Positions 12,967-25,714 of a stretch of DNA of 64,000 nt are shown piece after piece (the first letter of the stretch is position 1; each line of letters opens with the position of its first letter). The position numbers and the translations under genes were made by a program. The notes below the pieces were generated by a model, which saw nothing but the letters and a program-made list of their open reading frames with translations, did not search any database and was not told where the DNA came from. Origin of the DNA: Metaphire vulgaris (Eukaryota; Annelida; Clitellata; Crassiclitellata; Megascolecidae); assembly GCA_018105865.1 (NCBI GenBank), contig CM030842.1, positions 15,352,867 to 15,416,866 on the forward strand, given 5' to 3'.

Positions 12967-13025
12967 GCAGTAGTAGTAGTAGTAGTTGTTGTTGTTGTTG
13001 TTTCTGTTGTGGTAGTGGTAGTGGT
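12792..13025. repeat. Compound (AGT)n(AAT)n microsatellite
   Basis: Alternating AGT, AAT, AGT/ACC, AAT and GTT/GTA arrays. No coding signal. A CTG-rich run lies nearby at 13,418-13,465. Confidence 0.9.
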
Positions 13026-13429
13026 GGTATTATAATTAGTAGGCCATAGCATTGTCATCACTACAGTCTACTAGTGTCTAGTGCCTACTGCTGTTCAGTA
13101 ATGATAGCAAAGACTGCAGCAATGCAAGACGAAGTTAGGGAAGAATCTAAGAAAGAGACATTGAAATGAATTAATTTATGGAAAGAGAAAACAAAGACAA
13201 AGACAAATGAAAGAAATGAGAACCCGTTTTGGAAGATTAAGCTCATAAAAAATGCCGAAAGCTCCCTGCAGGGAAAACTGCTTATTTGCGCACTGTACTT
13301 TGTTTTCCATCTTTCATTTCTTCCAACTGAGCAATCGGCGCCTGCCTGGCTCTCTCTTTCCATGCCGACACCCTGTTCCGTAAATTTTTAATCGCTTAAC
13401 AGTCTAAACAGGACGCCTGCTGCTGCTGC

Positions 13430-13461
<32 letters not shown>

Positions 13462-13688
13462 CTGCATTGGGGGGAAAACCACTACTGGAAAACACACCAA
13501 TCAGGCAACGCAGACACCTAGCGACCGGCTGCTTTACTAATTCATGGAAGAAACACGTGGCACCACGAATGTCCTTCCAGGGTCATTGGACATGCGCACT
13601 CAAGGAACGCACTCCGTGCAAGAACCTATATACTGTGTCTGGGAACAGTAGCGGGGTTTGTGCAACTGTATCCAAAGAACTAATCGTA

Positions 13689-13876
13689 CAGTAGAAATTC
13701 GTTATAACGGAGACTATGTAATAGCGCATATCCGTCTATACAGAAGTACCGCCTATATGTACGGTATCGCGTGATGTGCTGCCGTATTGCATGGTATAGT
13801 ATGTAGCGTACCTCGGATATAACGTACTGGATTTTTACAGACCCGCTAAGTACGTTACTATAACGAAATTCTATTG
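13689..13876. mobile_element. Pogo/Tigger-like MITE
   Basis: Ends CAGTAGAAATTCGTTATAAC and CTATAACGAAATTCTATTG resemble pogo-group (Tc1-mariner) termini. A second, interrupted copy lies at about 37,355-37,614. Confidence 0.55.
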
Positions 13877-14689
13877 AACTTTTTGTTCAGCGTCCAGACA
13901 TGGGAGTCCGCAGAAATCTGTTCAGACGATTGCAAAACAGAGTCTTGTGACGAAAGAAACAAGTAATTTTACATTTTTCATAACTTCGCAATTTTTCCAG
14001 GGGGTGGCACCCCCTCCGTACGCGAATGCGGTCGGAATTGACCGCAGGGAATAGTTTTTGCGTGACACAAAACATGCTGGTCATCAAAACTCATAATGGA
14101 CGAGACTTTGAAATTCACCAACGCGTTTTCAGAAGCGGCGACGCACACATCTGGAAGTCGACGGCACAAATGCGTATGATCGAAATAATAGTGCTACGAT
14201 ACGATTATTGTAAAGAGTGAGCGGACAGATAGGCGCTACAATCCCAAACAGATCTTTAGTTAGATTTGGTTTCTTTGGTTTCATTTTAACGCGAGTACGA
14301 AGTTTCACGAATTGATTTCTCGCGGCTTAACAGCAAACCAACTTCTTTCTTCACTGGGCGTAGCAAGGTTCCGGAATAGGAGCGGGGGAGGGGAGACGTC
14401 GATTCGTCTCTACAAAACGACATTTTCAGCTCCAACGAATGGAATTTGGGGTAGCGTCGTGAACCCATTTGACACAATCGATCCAACAGATCTTTAATTT
14501 GTTTCTTGTCACCTCAGAGAGATGTAGTTTTGGTACTTTTGTACTCGGTTTCATTTTAACTCGGAGGCCAGTACTTGTACTTTCACTGAGTTTTAGGAAT
14601 GATTTCTTGTACGTACTCGGAGGCCAACGGCAAACCAACTCTGGCTATATGTACTTCAATGGTACCAGTAATGCTGTTCCTTTAGGCTA

Positions 14690-14908
14690 ATGACAAGCAC
14701 ATCCTCACAGATGGCCAAGTACCTGGAACTCAACGATATTTATGGGGCCACTGATACCATCGTATTTTGGAACAGTGAGGTTAATAGAAAGGAGTTCAGC
14801 AGGCTGTATAATGCAGCCATTAGAGACCTTAGTGTGCCTGCTTCTGGCGCACCAATTAAACGCGTATTTAGCCAAGCTGGCTTGATCGCGAGACCGATAT
14901 TAATATGA
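14690..14908 (+). pseudogene. hAT transposase C-terminal fragment
   Basis: The open stretch contains LSVPASGAPIKRVFSQAGLI, the hallmark of the hAT C-terminal dimerisation domain, with a short upstream part (DTIVFWN, RLYNAAIRD) in family order. The N-terminal zinc finger and catalytic core are missing. Nearby at 14,520-14,650 and 15,060-15,250 are rearranged copies of TCGGAGGCCAGGTACTTG, perhaps subterminal repeats of the parent element. Confidence 0.8.
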
Positions 14909-16300
14909 CCGATGCAAGACTATCATCTCTATTTTTTTAGAATGGATGATATTTAGATGCTAATAGGTCAATTTTATTCGTCGTCCGAAAAATGTCCCAA
15001 AATTCATGTAGAAAATGTCTTGGGGAAAAATGTCAGAAAAAATCCAATGTCAAAAATGTTGTACTTACTTGGAGGCCAGGTACTTGTACTTGACTCGGAG
15101 GCCAGGTACTTGTACTTGTTTCTTGCCACCTCGGAGGCCAGGTGCAGCAAGAAAGAAAGGCCAGGTACTTGTACTTGTACTTGTACTTGACGCATAGTGT
15201 ACTTGCTACATCTCTGCCTCGGAGTGCAGCAAGAAAGAAAGAAAGTTTCAAGGTACCATAATAACAGGACCGTAGAAAATCTAGTTGTTTTCATGAAGGA
15301 AATTTAGTTTTCCAGGTTTCTTTAGGTTTTCGGTTAATGGATTTAAGAGTTAGGCATGTCAACACCATAAGAACTTCTCCACGACCTTGCCTAATATTTG
15401 TTCTGCTGTCTGTAGAGAGTAAAACACTCGAAAAACTTTAACGATGAGTTTGTCATTTTCGACTTAAAAGCAAAAAAACATAAAAACCCTAAAATTTGAT
15501 GACTTTTAAAGTTTTTTTCTAAAACCACGCTTTCCATCATCCAACCCTGCTTAAATATTCACTGTTGGTTTTACTATTTATTAGCGCCTGTTTTGACCGA
15601 CATCACCTTGAATTATGCAACATAATGAAAGCTTTGGACCAGAATTCCAACTGTCAAAGATTGACGCTAATAGGCAATAATGTCCGTTGGGGCGTAACCA
15701 GGATTACAGACTAGAGGGGCATCATGAATAGTTTCTCGCATGTTTTGCACAGTACCCGCGACTGGTCCTAGAACAAATTGGGAGGGGGCGAACCCACGTG
15801 TCCCCCTCGTGGCTACCCTAACGATGCTGTTACGGCTTAAGCACGCAATTCGTGGTAATAGGCTGTTTGTATCGCGTCCATGTGCTGGTAAAACCACAAC
15901 GCAAAGGAAATGGTAATTTTTCTGCTAGCAGCAGCGACAACACATCCCAAAATAATTATTGTCGTTTAGTTCCTAATGGAAACGGATAATTTGTATAGAC
16001 GTCATTGCTTCGGCTGACCGGTAGATGGCGTCATCGTCGTCGCTTAACGAACCATTTAAAGCCGGAATTTCGATTACTTTGGCGTTCCATAGTCACTTCC
16101 GCAAGCAACAGTCTGGACCCGTAAAAACGGCGTCGACTTCTAGGTCCTGTGAAATGTACGCTGCGTCAGACATTGTACATGGGTCCATTTTTCAAATGAA
16201 ACAAATATATAAATTCTTTTCCACTAAACTTATTCTCCCTCCCTCCTCCCAACCCTACTGGATTGGCACTCAAACACCACTCTTCTCTGTTAGTGTTATG

Positions 16301-16471
16301 CAGTGGCGGCTCTAGGATTTGGCAAGTGGGGGCCGTTGGGGGCAACTTTCATGGGGGCCAACCATTTGTTGTTTAATGTATGTAGCATTAAGTATAGGGT
16401 CCCAACTGGGGGGCCACTGGGGGGCCAGGCTCTCAATAGGGGCACGGGCCCCTGGCCCCTAGCCGCCACTG
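16301..16471. mobile_element. hAT MITE with perfect TSD GTGTTATG
   Basis: Ends CAGTGGCGGCTCTAGG and TAGCCGCCACTG; GTGTTATG flanks it at 16293-16300 and 16472-16479. Same family as 11,685 and 45,364. Confidence 0.92.
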
Positions 16472-17066
16472 GTGTTATGTACAATTGTACATACTTTTGT
16501 CGCGATGATGTCTTTCTATTTTATGCAGGTACTTCGAAGATTATCATGTATTATTGTATCTCGAATATTTGCATTTGTATCTGGTATATCGATTCATAGG
16601 GAATGCAGGCTTTGGACAGAGACTGCTTCTCTTCTCCTGCTTCTCCCTTTTAGTATTCTAATCCCTTGACGTCAACTTTAATATGTCAATTATCTAATTA
16701 TATCTATTATCGAAATATGAAATATTTTTACATTTGTCTTTACAACTATTTTTCCGATATTGATTTGTAATATTAGCAATCTTTTATTCTGACTTTGATA
16801 AGCTAACTAATAAACTGATTCTGATTCTATGTGTCCCGTTTTTTGCTGTACCACGGTGTATTTGTAGGCCTATATAAGAGCCGGCAGGCGAGTGAGTGAT
16901 CCATAACGTTATTATTTGGACGCAATATACGATCGAATTCAATAACAGAATTCTCTCTCTCGTCTTTTCGTTTTCTGAAAACTGTTACGACCGAAAGCAG
17001 ATAATTATCGAAGATCTTAACAGACTGTGTGATCAGCAAATGACGGTTAAGATCCAACGCGTACAA

Positions 17067-17320
17067 GACATGGACACGGGTTGGATCCACCCATGGATCG
17101 GCTGATTTGGATTGGGTTGGATCAGCCATTGCCATGGTTATGGCGAATTGGGTCGGGTCGGAAAATAAGTCATGGTTTAAGAAATTGTAATGTATTACTG
17201 TGGGTTGGTTTGGGTCAAGTAACCCTGTGGCTTTTGTGGGTTGGGTTGAGTCTGAAAGACAGAATTATGATGGGTTGGGTTGGATTGGGGCTTTTAAATA
17301 TGACCCGTGTCCATGTCTGA
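17067..17320. mobile_element. Element with ACATGGACACGGGT inverted ends and GGGTTGGGT interior
   Basis: The left end ACATGGACACGGGTTGGATC is mirrored by GACCCGTGTCCATGTCTG at the right. The interior is G/T-rich on the plus strand with repeated GGGTTGG. Relatives lie at about 31,590-31,835 and 48,630-48,750, with a fragment near 21,125-21,215. Confidence 0.6.
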
Positions 17321-17525
17321 TATGCGGGCGTTGATTATTTGTTGTCATGACAACCGAAACAACAGCTAGTACTGTAAAGTACTGTAGATAGATACAACTG
17401 CTTCTATTTATTAATTAGCGACGTATAGTAGCTAAGAGACAGAGCATGGATAGTAGTATAGTTCCTGGAGATTGGAGAACTCCGGAAAGCGATCGGGAAA
17501 CTTCTAGTTCAGAGATTTAGCAGAA

Positions 17526-17605
17526 TTAACCCCTTAACTGGGGATCCCGGATATATCTGTCCATTTTACATTGAGTTACAGTTAAATACACGGTTAAGGG
17601 GTTAA
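17526..17605. mobile_element. 80-bp TTAA-flanked palindromic MITE, copy 1
   Basis: TTAA, then CCCCTTAACTGGGGATCC, a core with TCCATTTTACATTGAGTTAC, then GGTTAAGGGG and TTAA. The TTAA target and CCC start fit a piggyBac-type non-autonomous element; the superfamily is inferred from the ends only. Confidence 0.65.
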
Positions 17606-18455
17606 GGCGAAGTCTACGAAGACATGTTCAACTGAATTTCTGCATTTTCTTTCTCTGCAGAGGAGAGAATTCTTTGGAAGAAGAAAGTTTCCAAAACAAA
17701 ACCAGCTAACAACAGCAACCTTGAAAGCAGCAGCAGGAGAGAGAGAGAGAGACAACGACAGAGAGACAGACAGAGACAGTCAGACGGAGACAGATACAGA
17801 GACAAGAGACAGGCAGACAAGACAGGTAGCAACAGCCTTTGTGATCAATACACGCCTCTCAAACCAAGTGTCGAAAACAAGTAAGTATGAAATTATTCTG
17901 ACGATGCCTTGACAATTAATCGATGAATGATGACCTTATCTTAACCTTTTCATAATTCATTACTTTTTATGAATGATGAATTATTACATTTACCGCTATT
18001 CGCTATTGACTTCATCGTCAAAGTTTGAATGACGACCTTTTTGTCCTATCTGAAATCTCCTGGATTTCACCGGGAACTTGTGTGACTGTGAACTGGTGTG
18101 CCATCGGTCGATGTCTCTATGCATTATGAAGTGGCGCTATAGAAGCTTAAGATTAGATTATGATTAGATACAGTAATATATTATAATGAACCAAGACTTA
18201 GTAATTATTGTGACATCAAGCTCAGGAGTAGCGTGAGTTCAAGAACCTTAGCAGAAAAATGCTGGCTCATGGCAGTTTCAGGTCTTGAGAATTTGATCAA
18301 TTGTTCAGCATATCTGCAAAGGTCCTTACCCCTTCCCCATCCTGCCCAGGTGATAAGATTTCATCGATTATTCAGTTTTGGGACTGATAGAGGCTATCCC
18401 TTTGCCAGTCTGTGCTCCTTTGCCCCTCGAGGCTTCAGTTTCATGGGACTCTCTG

Positions 18456-18695
<240 letters not shown>

Positions 18696-19427
18696 GTATA
18701 GCGAATCGGGACTTGTTGTTTGGTCACAACAGAGTGCGGAATAACAGCAGATTAAAATTATGCTTTTTTTCTTCAAAAGTCAAGAATAATAATTTATTTA
18801 AGAAGAACAAAGAATTCCTTGCCGGCCTTCTGGTTAATAAAACAGTACAGATTGGCCAAGCCCAAAATTCGCTATCGAATAGGAATATGCATACATGTAC
18901 TGTATATAACAAATACTGATCTTGGTGAGAGACCAACTCTCTTTGCTCAGCCTATTGGATCATCTAACATACTGAGTACTTTCAAAACTAGACTATGGGG
19001 TGAAGACACACGTAATTTTAGTACAGTACTTCAGTACTATGTTTGGTTTACAGTACTGTAGGCAGTATTATTTTTCTGTATATTTCAGATTTGGGTTAGC
19101 ATTACATAGGTGTTATGGACACATTAACCTCTACAGGCGTGGTTCATTATTGTAATGCGATGTACGTTTCTAAACATGAACATTGGAAATCTATAATAAA
19201 TTATCGTATTTTCGATGTTTTTCGTTTATTAACAAATGCCTCAGTATGGCCTCCCTAATCTTGTTATGATCAACATGGCAACGGAAGGCTTCTAAGTGCA
19301 GTGACCGCAGTCTACCTGTCAAAGTGAACGCAGACTCGAGTCATTTATGTGGCGCTCGTTTAATTTAATAATAATCGCCGACTATTATATGCGCGTGACG
19401 TCAAAGTCTTCTGACTGCTTCCTTCCG

Positions 19428-19470
<43 letters not shown>

Positions 19471-19473
<3 letters not shown>

Positions 19474-20930
19474 CTCCTATTCTGCCTCCCAATGCAACCT
19501 GTCCTCCAGAAATTGAAAGCAACCCTACACTGGAGTATCTGGACGACATTACATTGGGAGGTGAGGCAAAGGTCGTGGCAGGAGATGTCTCTGTTCTCGA
19601 GGAAGGGTGTGCAAGCTTCTCACTGAACTATCAGAAGTGCGAGGTAGTTTGCAAAGGCCCAGCTCAATCGCCAACACCGTCCTTGTAAAGAGCATCCACC
19701 CACAGGAAGCCACCCTGCTAGGGGCACCCTCTACCGCGGAGGCCTTCGAGACCCTTATGTCGCGGCGCATAACCGAACTGCACACCGCACTGAACCGCTT
19801 ACCATTTATACACACCCAGGACGCCCTAATTCTCCTTAAACTGTCCCTCACTCACACAAAGCTGCTGTACATGTTGCGCTGCACTCCTTGCACCGGCCAT
19901 CCTTTACTGGAAAGTTTTGACGACACAATGCGCCAGGGACTCAGGATCCTAAACATGCGCCTATCGAACAACCAATGGGTTCAGGCCACGCTGCCTATTA
20001 GAGATGGCGGACTGGGAATTCGTCGGTGTCTTCGCTGGCATCTCCTGCCTTTTGGCTTCAGCTGCGAGTTCCCGCGGACTCCAGTCATCCATTCTCCAGA
20101 AGGCTGGGCTGGCCATTGACTCACACGAGGCTGCAATTCTCTCCAAATGGAGCCTAGAGAGCCAGATCCCATCCCAGCATCAGGCTCACTCGATAAGCAG
20201 GCCACTTGGGACCGCCCAATAATTCTCAGGAGATGACCAACTTGTTTAGCTCCGACCTTAGCCAATACCATCAGGCCCGCCTAAGAGCAGTGGCAGCGGA
20301 ACACGCCAGCGACTGGCTTCATGCGCTGCCCATCAGCTCTTGTGGTCTGCGCTTAGATGACGAGACAATCAGAGTTGCAGTGGGTCTCCGTCTTGGCGCT
20401 TTTATCTGTGAGCGGCATCTCTGTCCCTGTGGAGAGCAGGTCCAGGAAAATGGGTCCCATGGACTCTCCTGCAAACTCGACCAGGTCGCCTTGCACGTCA
20501 TTCCATGCTCAATGACGTAGTCTACCGGGCCCTGGTGCGAGCTGGCATACCATCATCATGCCGCCCGGTCTTCTCAGATCCGATGGAAAGAGACCGGACG
20601 GCATGACCATGATTCCTTGGCATCATTGCCTGGTGTGGGACGTCATTCACAGTCGCTGCCACTCATCTGCCATTGACGTCTCTCTCTAGGAGCTGCTGCT
20701 GAAGCAGCATCAGTCAGGAAAGTCGCCAAGTACACTGACTTGTCGGCCGACTTTTCTTCTTGCCATTGGCCTTCGAGACTCTTGGTCCTATCAGTCACGA
20801 CGCACTCACTTTCATAAAAGAGTTGGGTCGTCAACTTTCCGCTCTTTCCGGAGACACAAGAGAGAGAAGTTTTTGCTCCAACGCATTTCCATGACGTTAC
20901 AACGCTTGATGCGATCGCCTTCCATACTTT
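19471..20930 (+). pseudogene. Decayed reverse transcriptase of a retroelement (3' half)
   Basis: Just after an (AT)n run the sequence reads LEYLDDITLGG, the reverse-transcriptase YxDD catalytic box with its following strand. Thumb-like sequence in a second frame follows (HTQDALILLKLSLTHTKLLY; TLPIRDGGLGIRR), then LASAASSRGLQSSI in a third. Further on are CPCGEQVQENGSHGLSC, a Cys/His pattern, and GLLRSDGKRPDGMTMIPW. The end alternates between two frames (FETLGP, FIKELGRQLSALSGD, FLLQRISMTLQR). At least five frame changes and stops make it dead. This domain order occurs in retroelements of many marine invertebrates; I do not assign a clade. Confidence 0.85.
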
Positions 20931-21036
20931 CTCTGCTTCTGATCCGGGTCAAGACGAGAGCTGAAGAGTATATATTTTTCTGTCTCCGGACACTTTTTTG
21001 TAATAAGTCCCTCGGGAACTAAGTACCGAGGGCAAA

Positions 21037-21079
<43 letters not shown>

Positions 21080-21629
21080 TTCCGCCCTGGAACGGCGATT
21101 TACAGTTTCACAGGACAGAGATGGTAGTGGGTTATGGGTCAAAATGGGTCGCCGATATTTGATGGGTCAGTGTGGTCCAGTGGGTCGTGAGTTATTTGGG
21201 TGGACCAGTGTCATTTCTGCCATCTGATATGTCTCTTTACAGACTGGAAAGCATGACCAGTTGGAGGATGAATCGAAAAATGAAAATGAAGGAAAGTGAC
21301 AGAAGCAGTCATTTTTAATTATTTTAGAGTAGAATTTTAATTATTGTAGAAACATTCTTTAGACAGTTTTCGTCCCCCTACAATTATATTTAATTGTCAT
21401 TATCGTTAATTCACATTGATTCCTTAATTCACTCGGTCATTAATTCATTCAGTCATTACGTTAATTCATTCAGTCACTCAGTCATCCAGTCGTTAATTAT
21501 TCATTCAGTCATTAACTCCCTTATCCGTTTATTTCATTCAGTCGTTCAGTCATTCGGCGTTTGGCTTGATTCGAGTGAATGCAGAGTTTTAATTTTCAGC
21601 CGGCAAGGAATTTTCAGCGTTGAATCTCT

Positions 21630-21661
<32 letters not shown>

Positions 21662-21698
21662 TTCTACTGCTGTTGATCACGTGACGTCACCGATCGAA

Positions 21699-22832
21699 AT
21701 GTCGAATTCGAGTAAAAACGCAGACGACGCGTCGAACGGCTCCTATAGCGCCGTCTGCTTCGAAGAAGAAGAAGAGACGGAGGAGGAGAAGAGGCTGGCG
21801 ATCGTCTTCGAAGGGGGCGTTCTTTGCCTCGGATTCGTCGGCTGCGTCGCCAACGGCCTCGTTCTGACGGCGCTGCTTCGGTCGCACCGACAGACGACGC
21901 GTCAACCGACATACTTACTAATCCTCAACCAGGTCCTGCTCGACCTCTTCTCCAGCGTCTTCCTCGTGGCCTCGTACGTCGCCAAGCTGACCGCCGCCCG
22001 GTCCTCCTCCTCCTCCGTCATCGGCGGCGGCGGCGGACGTCTGGGGACCGCCCTCTGCCTCCTTCTCGACGGCGAGCTGCTGCTCTGGATCGGGCTCGAC
22101 GGATCGACGTTCAACCTGGTCCTGATCGCCGTCGAGCGCTACGCCAAGGTCGTCCATCCGGTGCGCCACCGGAAGAGCATCCGGCCGTGGATGGTCCGAG
22201 CCGGGATGGCGGTCGCCTGGGCCAACGGGGCGCTGTCGAGCGTCGTGCCGGCGACGATGACGACGGTTACGGACGTCGGGACCTGCTGCCCGCCGTTGGC
22301 GTCCGGGAGGAACGCGAGGGCGGCGGCGTGGATCGTCTACGGAACGGCGAATTTCGCGTGGAATTTCGCCGTTCCGCTGGCGGTCTTCGTCGCCTGCTAT
22401 TCGCGCGTCTTCAAGGTCATTCTCGCGCGGTCGAAGGTCAAGCCCGGAAGCAGGACCCGGACCGGAAGCGAAGAGGTCCTCGGCGGCGGCGTCGGCGTAG
22501 ATCCGGTGGAGCTGAAACGGTGGCGTCGCCAGACCGTCGTCGTCAAGACGACGACGATCGTCACTGCGCTGTTCGCCGTTCTCTGGTTTCCCAATCACGT
22601 CTACTTCCTGCTCGCCAGCCTCCACTTCCGGTTTGCGATGTCGCGCGACGTCTGGTACGCCAGCGTCTTCCTCGCCTTCCTCAACATCTGTCTGCATCCG
22701 TTCGTCTACGCGACCAAGCTGGACGTCGTCAGGGACAGTCTGAAGAAAAGCTACTTCCGGCGGAAGTTGTGCGCTTCTAAAGTACTTCCGGTCGCCATCG
22801 CTTCCGTTTCGATCAACATGGACATGCAGTGA
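21699..22832 (+). CDS. Rhodopsin-like (class A) G-protein-coupled receptor, intronless
   Basis: A 377-residue seven-helix receptor in one exon. The N-terminus has sequons at Asn3 and Asn13 and an acidic run. TM1 has the conserved Asn (VANGL, Asn52). TM2 has NQVLLDL with Asp82. Cys120 before TM3 can pair with Cys196 or Cys197 in loop 2. TM3 ends in ERY (146-148), the DRY equivalent. TM5 has Pro226. TM6 carries LWFP (295-298) in place of CWxP. TM7 carries HPFVY (333-337), with His where NPxxY has Asn. The cytoplasmic end is short and basic. The ligand cannot be inferred; single-exon orphan receptors of this kind are lineage-expanded in echinoderms and other marine invertebrates. I chose the ATG at 21699 because it is the first in frame and places the extracellular N-terminus correctly. 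Confidence 0.93.
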   Translation: MSNSSKNADDASNGSYSAVCFEEEEETEEEKRLAIVFEGGVLCLGFVGCVANGLVLTALLRSHRQTTRQPTYLLILNQVLLDLFSSVFLVASYVAKLTAARSSSSSVIGGGGGRLGTALCLLLDGELLLWIGLDGSTFNLVLIAVERYAKVVHPVRHRKSIRPWMVRAGMAVAWANGALSSVVPATMTTVTDVGTCCPPLASGRNARAAAWIVYGTANFAWNFAVPLAVFVACYSRVFKVILARSKVKPGSRTRTGSEEVLGGGVGVDPVELKRWRRQTVVVKTTTIVTALFAVLWFPNHVYFLLASLHFRFAMSRDVWYASVFLAFLNICLHPFVYATKLDVVRDSLKKSYFRRKLCASKVLPVAIASVSINMDMQ

Positions 22833-24713
22833 CGTCACGGGGCCCCACATTGGGACAAGATAGGCACTTACCTCCCCTCTCCCCATCCCTGGAAAATGCA
22901 AATCTACTTTTGTAGCCAACTATATTTTGGTTTTTAACCAATATATTTTCGCACTGAAACACTAGCGATAGTCTACACAAAGTGAAATCTCGACACTTAA
23001 CCTTAAATTAACTAAGAACCGTGGAATTGAATATCTTGAAAACTATGTTAACGGCGACCATTGTGTTGTGCCGCCCACCCTCTGAAAAACTTTCTGCTGG
23101 TGTCACTGAGTGACACGTTCTTTTATCGCCAATATATCATAAGATTTGCAGTCTTTCTTAGAATCGGTGCCGGTATAATATAGTATATAATAATGACACC
23201 CCCCATATAGGCCTAATAATGACTGGGGAGTCATTATTATATGGGAGTCAATATAATATGCTACATTGTCTGTTGAAATTATTTAGAGCCCAGACGACAA
23301 ACAACGCACTAAGCATAATCTGGCCAGCCCAATGCTTAGATTCAATGCCAAATCACCATAATTGTTTCACTTAACAATAATTTTCATACTTATTGATATA
23401 CGCCATCATTAGAAGTTGTCTCAGGTTAACATGCGACGGCTGAAAGAGTATATACAGGTATATATATACATGTATGTCTTGATCTATATGCCGTGAAAGA
23501 GCGTGCGAGATGTAATGTTTGCGCATGCAAATCTTTACCTATAAGGAAAAGCTGGACAATTCAAATTAATTGAATGAAACCTTAAATAGGTGATCAGATC
23601 AGTCAGATAGTGAAAGCGACATTGAGTGAAAAAATCAATGTTATCTCGAGTAATTCTCGACTATACTCTTTAATTTTCCATATTTGCATCACTGAAACTT
23701 TAAACCTGGTACGAGTATAGCCTATAGCCATGTAAATATCATTTTCGTGTTGCCTAAAAGCTACAAACTATATACCGAGGACGTTTGTTATTTATTGAGA
23801 AAAACGCATCTTTTACGTTTTTTGTTTTAATTTTAACGTTTTTAACAACTATGACATCGAAAACGACCGTCCATAACTAAGTGGGAATAAATGCGTTTCT
23901 CCTGTCCCGCAAGGCGTCAGTATTTGAGTGTCACCGCGTTGTCAAGTCTCTCCGCAGAGCGACTGTGCTTAGCGCAACGTTGAGCACAGCATCTTAGCCG
24001 ATAGCGTACAAGACTAAATCAATAGCTAGGACAACATAGCTGTGGCAGTCGCTTCGCACTGTCCGCTTCTTGCGCCCGATTGGACATCAAGGAAACTTCG
24101 CATATATTAGGCTCGCATACATTTCCAGTATCATGTACAGTACTTAGTATATCATAGTTTGTCTTCCGTATACAGCAACATTCATCTACAAATCGTTAGT
24201 ACAGCAGTAGAACGTTTGATAATAATTAATTATTCACAGGAAAACTAATTTTTACCAAAGTCATTTTACTGAAATTAAGTGAAACTAGTCATTTCTTATT
24301 AAATTTTATGTGCCAAACACGAATTTGACATTTAAAATGCAAAATTGGCTCAAGTTTTTTTGTAAATCTGCAAGTATTGTTTATTACACTAATGCACGGA
24401 AATAGTAATAATTAATTGGCCAATGCAAGGTTGATACACGTAAAAAATCAAGTAGCAGGCTAAGTCCCAAATTTCGTTGCCTGTATCTAGTACAGCTGTT
24501 CGGGAACATCTCGGGAGAGTGCCTAGGAGAATTTTCATGGTCATATTCGCTTTCCGAGCACCAAAATAATACAGATTTACACGATCTCTTTTTTAAGTCG
24601 CTAACATTTTCTCTGTTGACTGGTACAAACTATCAAAATCAGGGCCCAGCAGGACTGCGAACAGCTCGGGCAGCAACTGAGGAGTTAGTCTGCGGATAAA
24701 ACCAGCACCAGAT
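22833..24713. other. Intergenic DNA between the GPCR and oxidase genes
   Basis: AT-rich with no coding signal. At about 23,170-23,262 is a short inverted-repeat element with AATGACTGGGGAGTCATT, related to sequence at 54,645-54,975. I see nothing else defined. Confidence 0.5.
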
Positions 24714-24837
24714 ATGTCCGGAGACGAAGACTACGGACTGCAGAAGATGACAGTCGTGTGGCAGGAGAACTCGAAGACCGTCATCAGCCTGTTTCTTCTA
24801 TTTGGAACCATCGGTTGCATCTCGGCCATCGTCCTAG
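24714..24837 (+). CDS. FAD amine oxidase gene, probable exon 1 (membrane anchor)
   Basis: The ATG at 24714 opens a GC-rich frame with a hydrophobic segment at residues 22-41 (TVISLFLLFGTIGCISAIVL) and no obvious cleavage site, so a signal anchor or transmembrane helix. Two donors both leave phase 1, which exon 2 (25715) requires: a GC-type donor AG/GCAAGA after 24837, and CGAG/GTCTTA after 24900. The second would translate six copies of a 7-bp repeat (CTCACTG, about 24848-24889). I favour the first because it leaves that minisatellite in the intron. The link to exon 2 is inferred from phase, strand and spacing only. Confidence 0.6.
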
Positions 24838-25105
24838 GCAAGACCATCCTCACTGCTCACTGCTCACTGCTCACTGCTCACTGCTCACTGCTCGGTCGAG
24901 GTCTTATCGTTAAACTTGAGAGCGTTTAATTAAATCGCACCCCATGAATATTCATGATGCTGGTCGGGGGCGTCGCGCTTGTAATGACGTCATCTGATCG
25001 TTCGCATTTTAAATTCGAACTTGAATTTGATGACGTCATCAAGCAACTGCCGATTTAGCGGGTGCACGTGAACTAACTCTACCAAAGAAGTTCCAATTGT
25101 ATTAA

Positions 25106-25383
25106 GGGTCGTCCATAAATTACGTCACGCGATTTTGGCACCTTTTGGCCCCCTCTCCCTTTACGTAACGCGACGTAACAAAACGTCAGACCTCTAAAAT
25201 ATGACGTAACAACATCCTTGTATTTTTTCCTCTCCAAAATATCCCTGACAAGCAAAAAGGTAAAAGGTCATGACCTAATTAATTTTTTTGCGTGACGTCA
25301 CATTTACGGAACCCCCGTCGTCACACGTCGTAACAAATGGCCGGACCCCCCCCAACCGCGTGACGTAATTTATGGACGACCAC
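25106..25383. mobile_element. Inverted-repeat element, GTCGTCCATAAATTACGTCA ends (oxidase intron 1)
   Basis: The left end GTCGTCCATAAATTACGTCA is mirrored by TGACGTAATTTATGGACGAC. TTAA lies beside both ends (25102-25105, 25384-25387). The interior has GACAAGCAAAAAGG. Confidence 0.7.
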
Positions 25384-25714
25384 TTAACGGTCAAAAGGGA
25401 TGTGTGCGGTTAATTATCAAATGACATAATAACATAAAAGCAACGCCTTGAAAAGCAACTGTTCTGTGTTTTTGTTTCTGCAGTTCACATGTACAACTAT
25501 GAACAGAAGATTCTCTCACAGGCACACGGTATTAGCCACATACACTCGTTGAAAGTTTCGTGATAACAACGACAACGATGATGACGACGACGATGATGAT
25601 GATGACGACGATCATGACGATCATGTCGCTGACGATAATGATGATAATGATGACGACGACGATTATGAAGATGACGATGATGACGATGATGACGACGACT
25701 ACATTACGTGACAG

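Noticed and set aside
15060..15250. Short Cys/Thr and Lys/Tyr ORFs over GTACTTGTACTTG repeats
   Set aside because: Rearranged simple repeats next to the hAT fragment.
21824..22919. Long ORFs in other frames over the GPCR (318 and 333 codons)
   Set aside because: Arg/Pro/Asp-rich shadows created by high GC third positions; the seven-helix frame is the real one.
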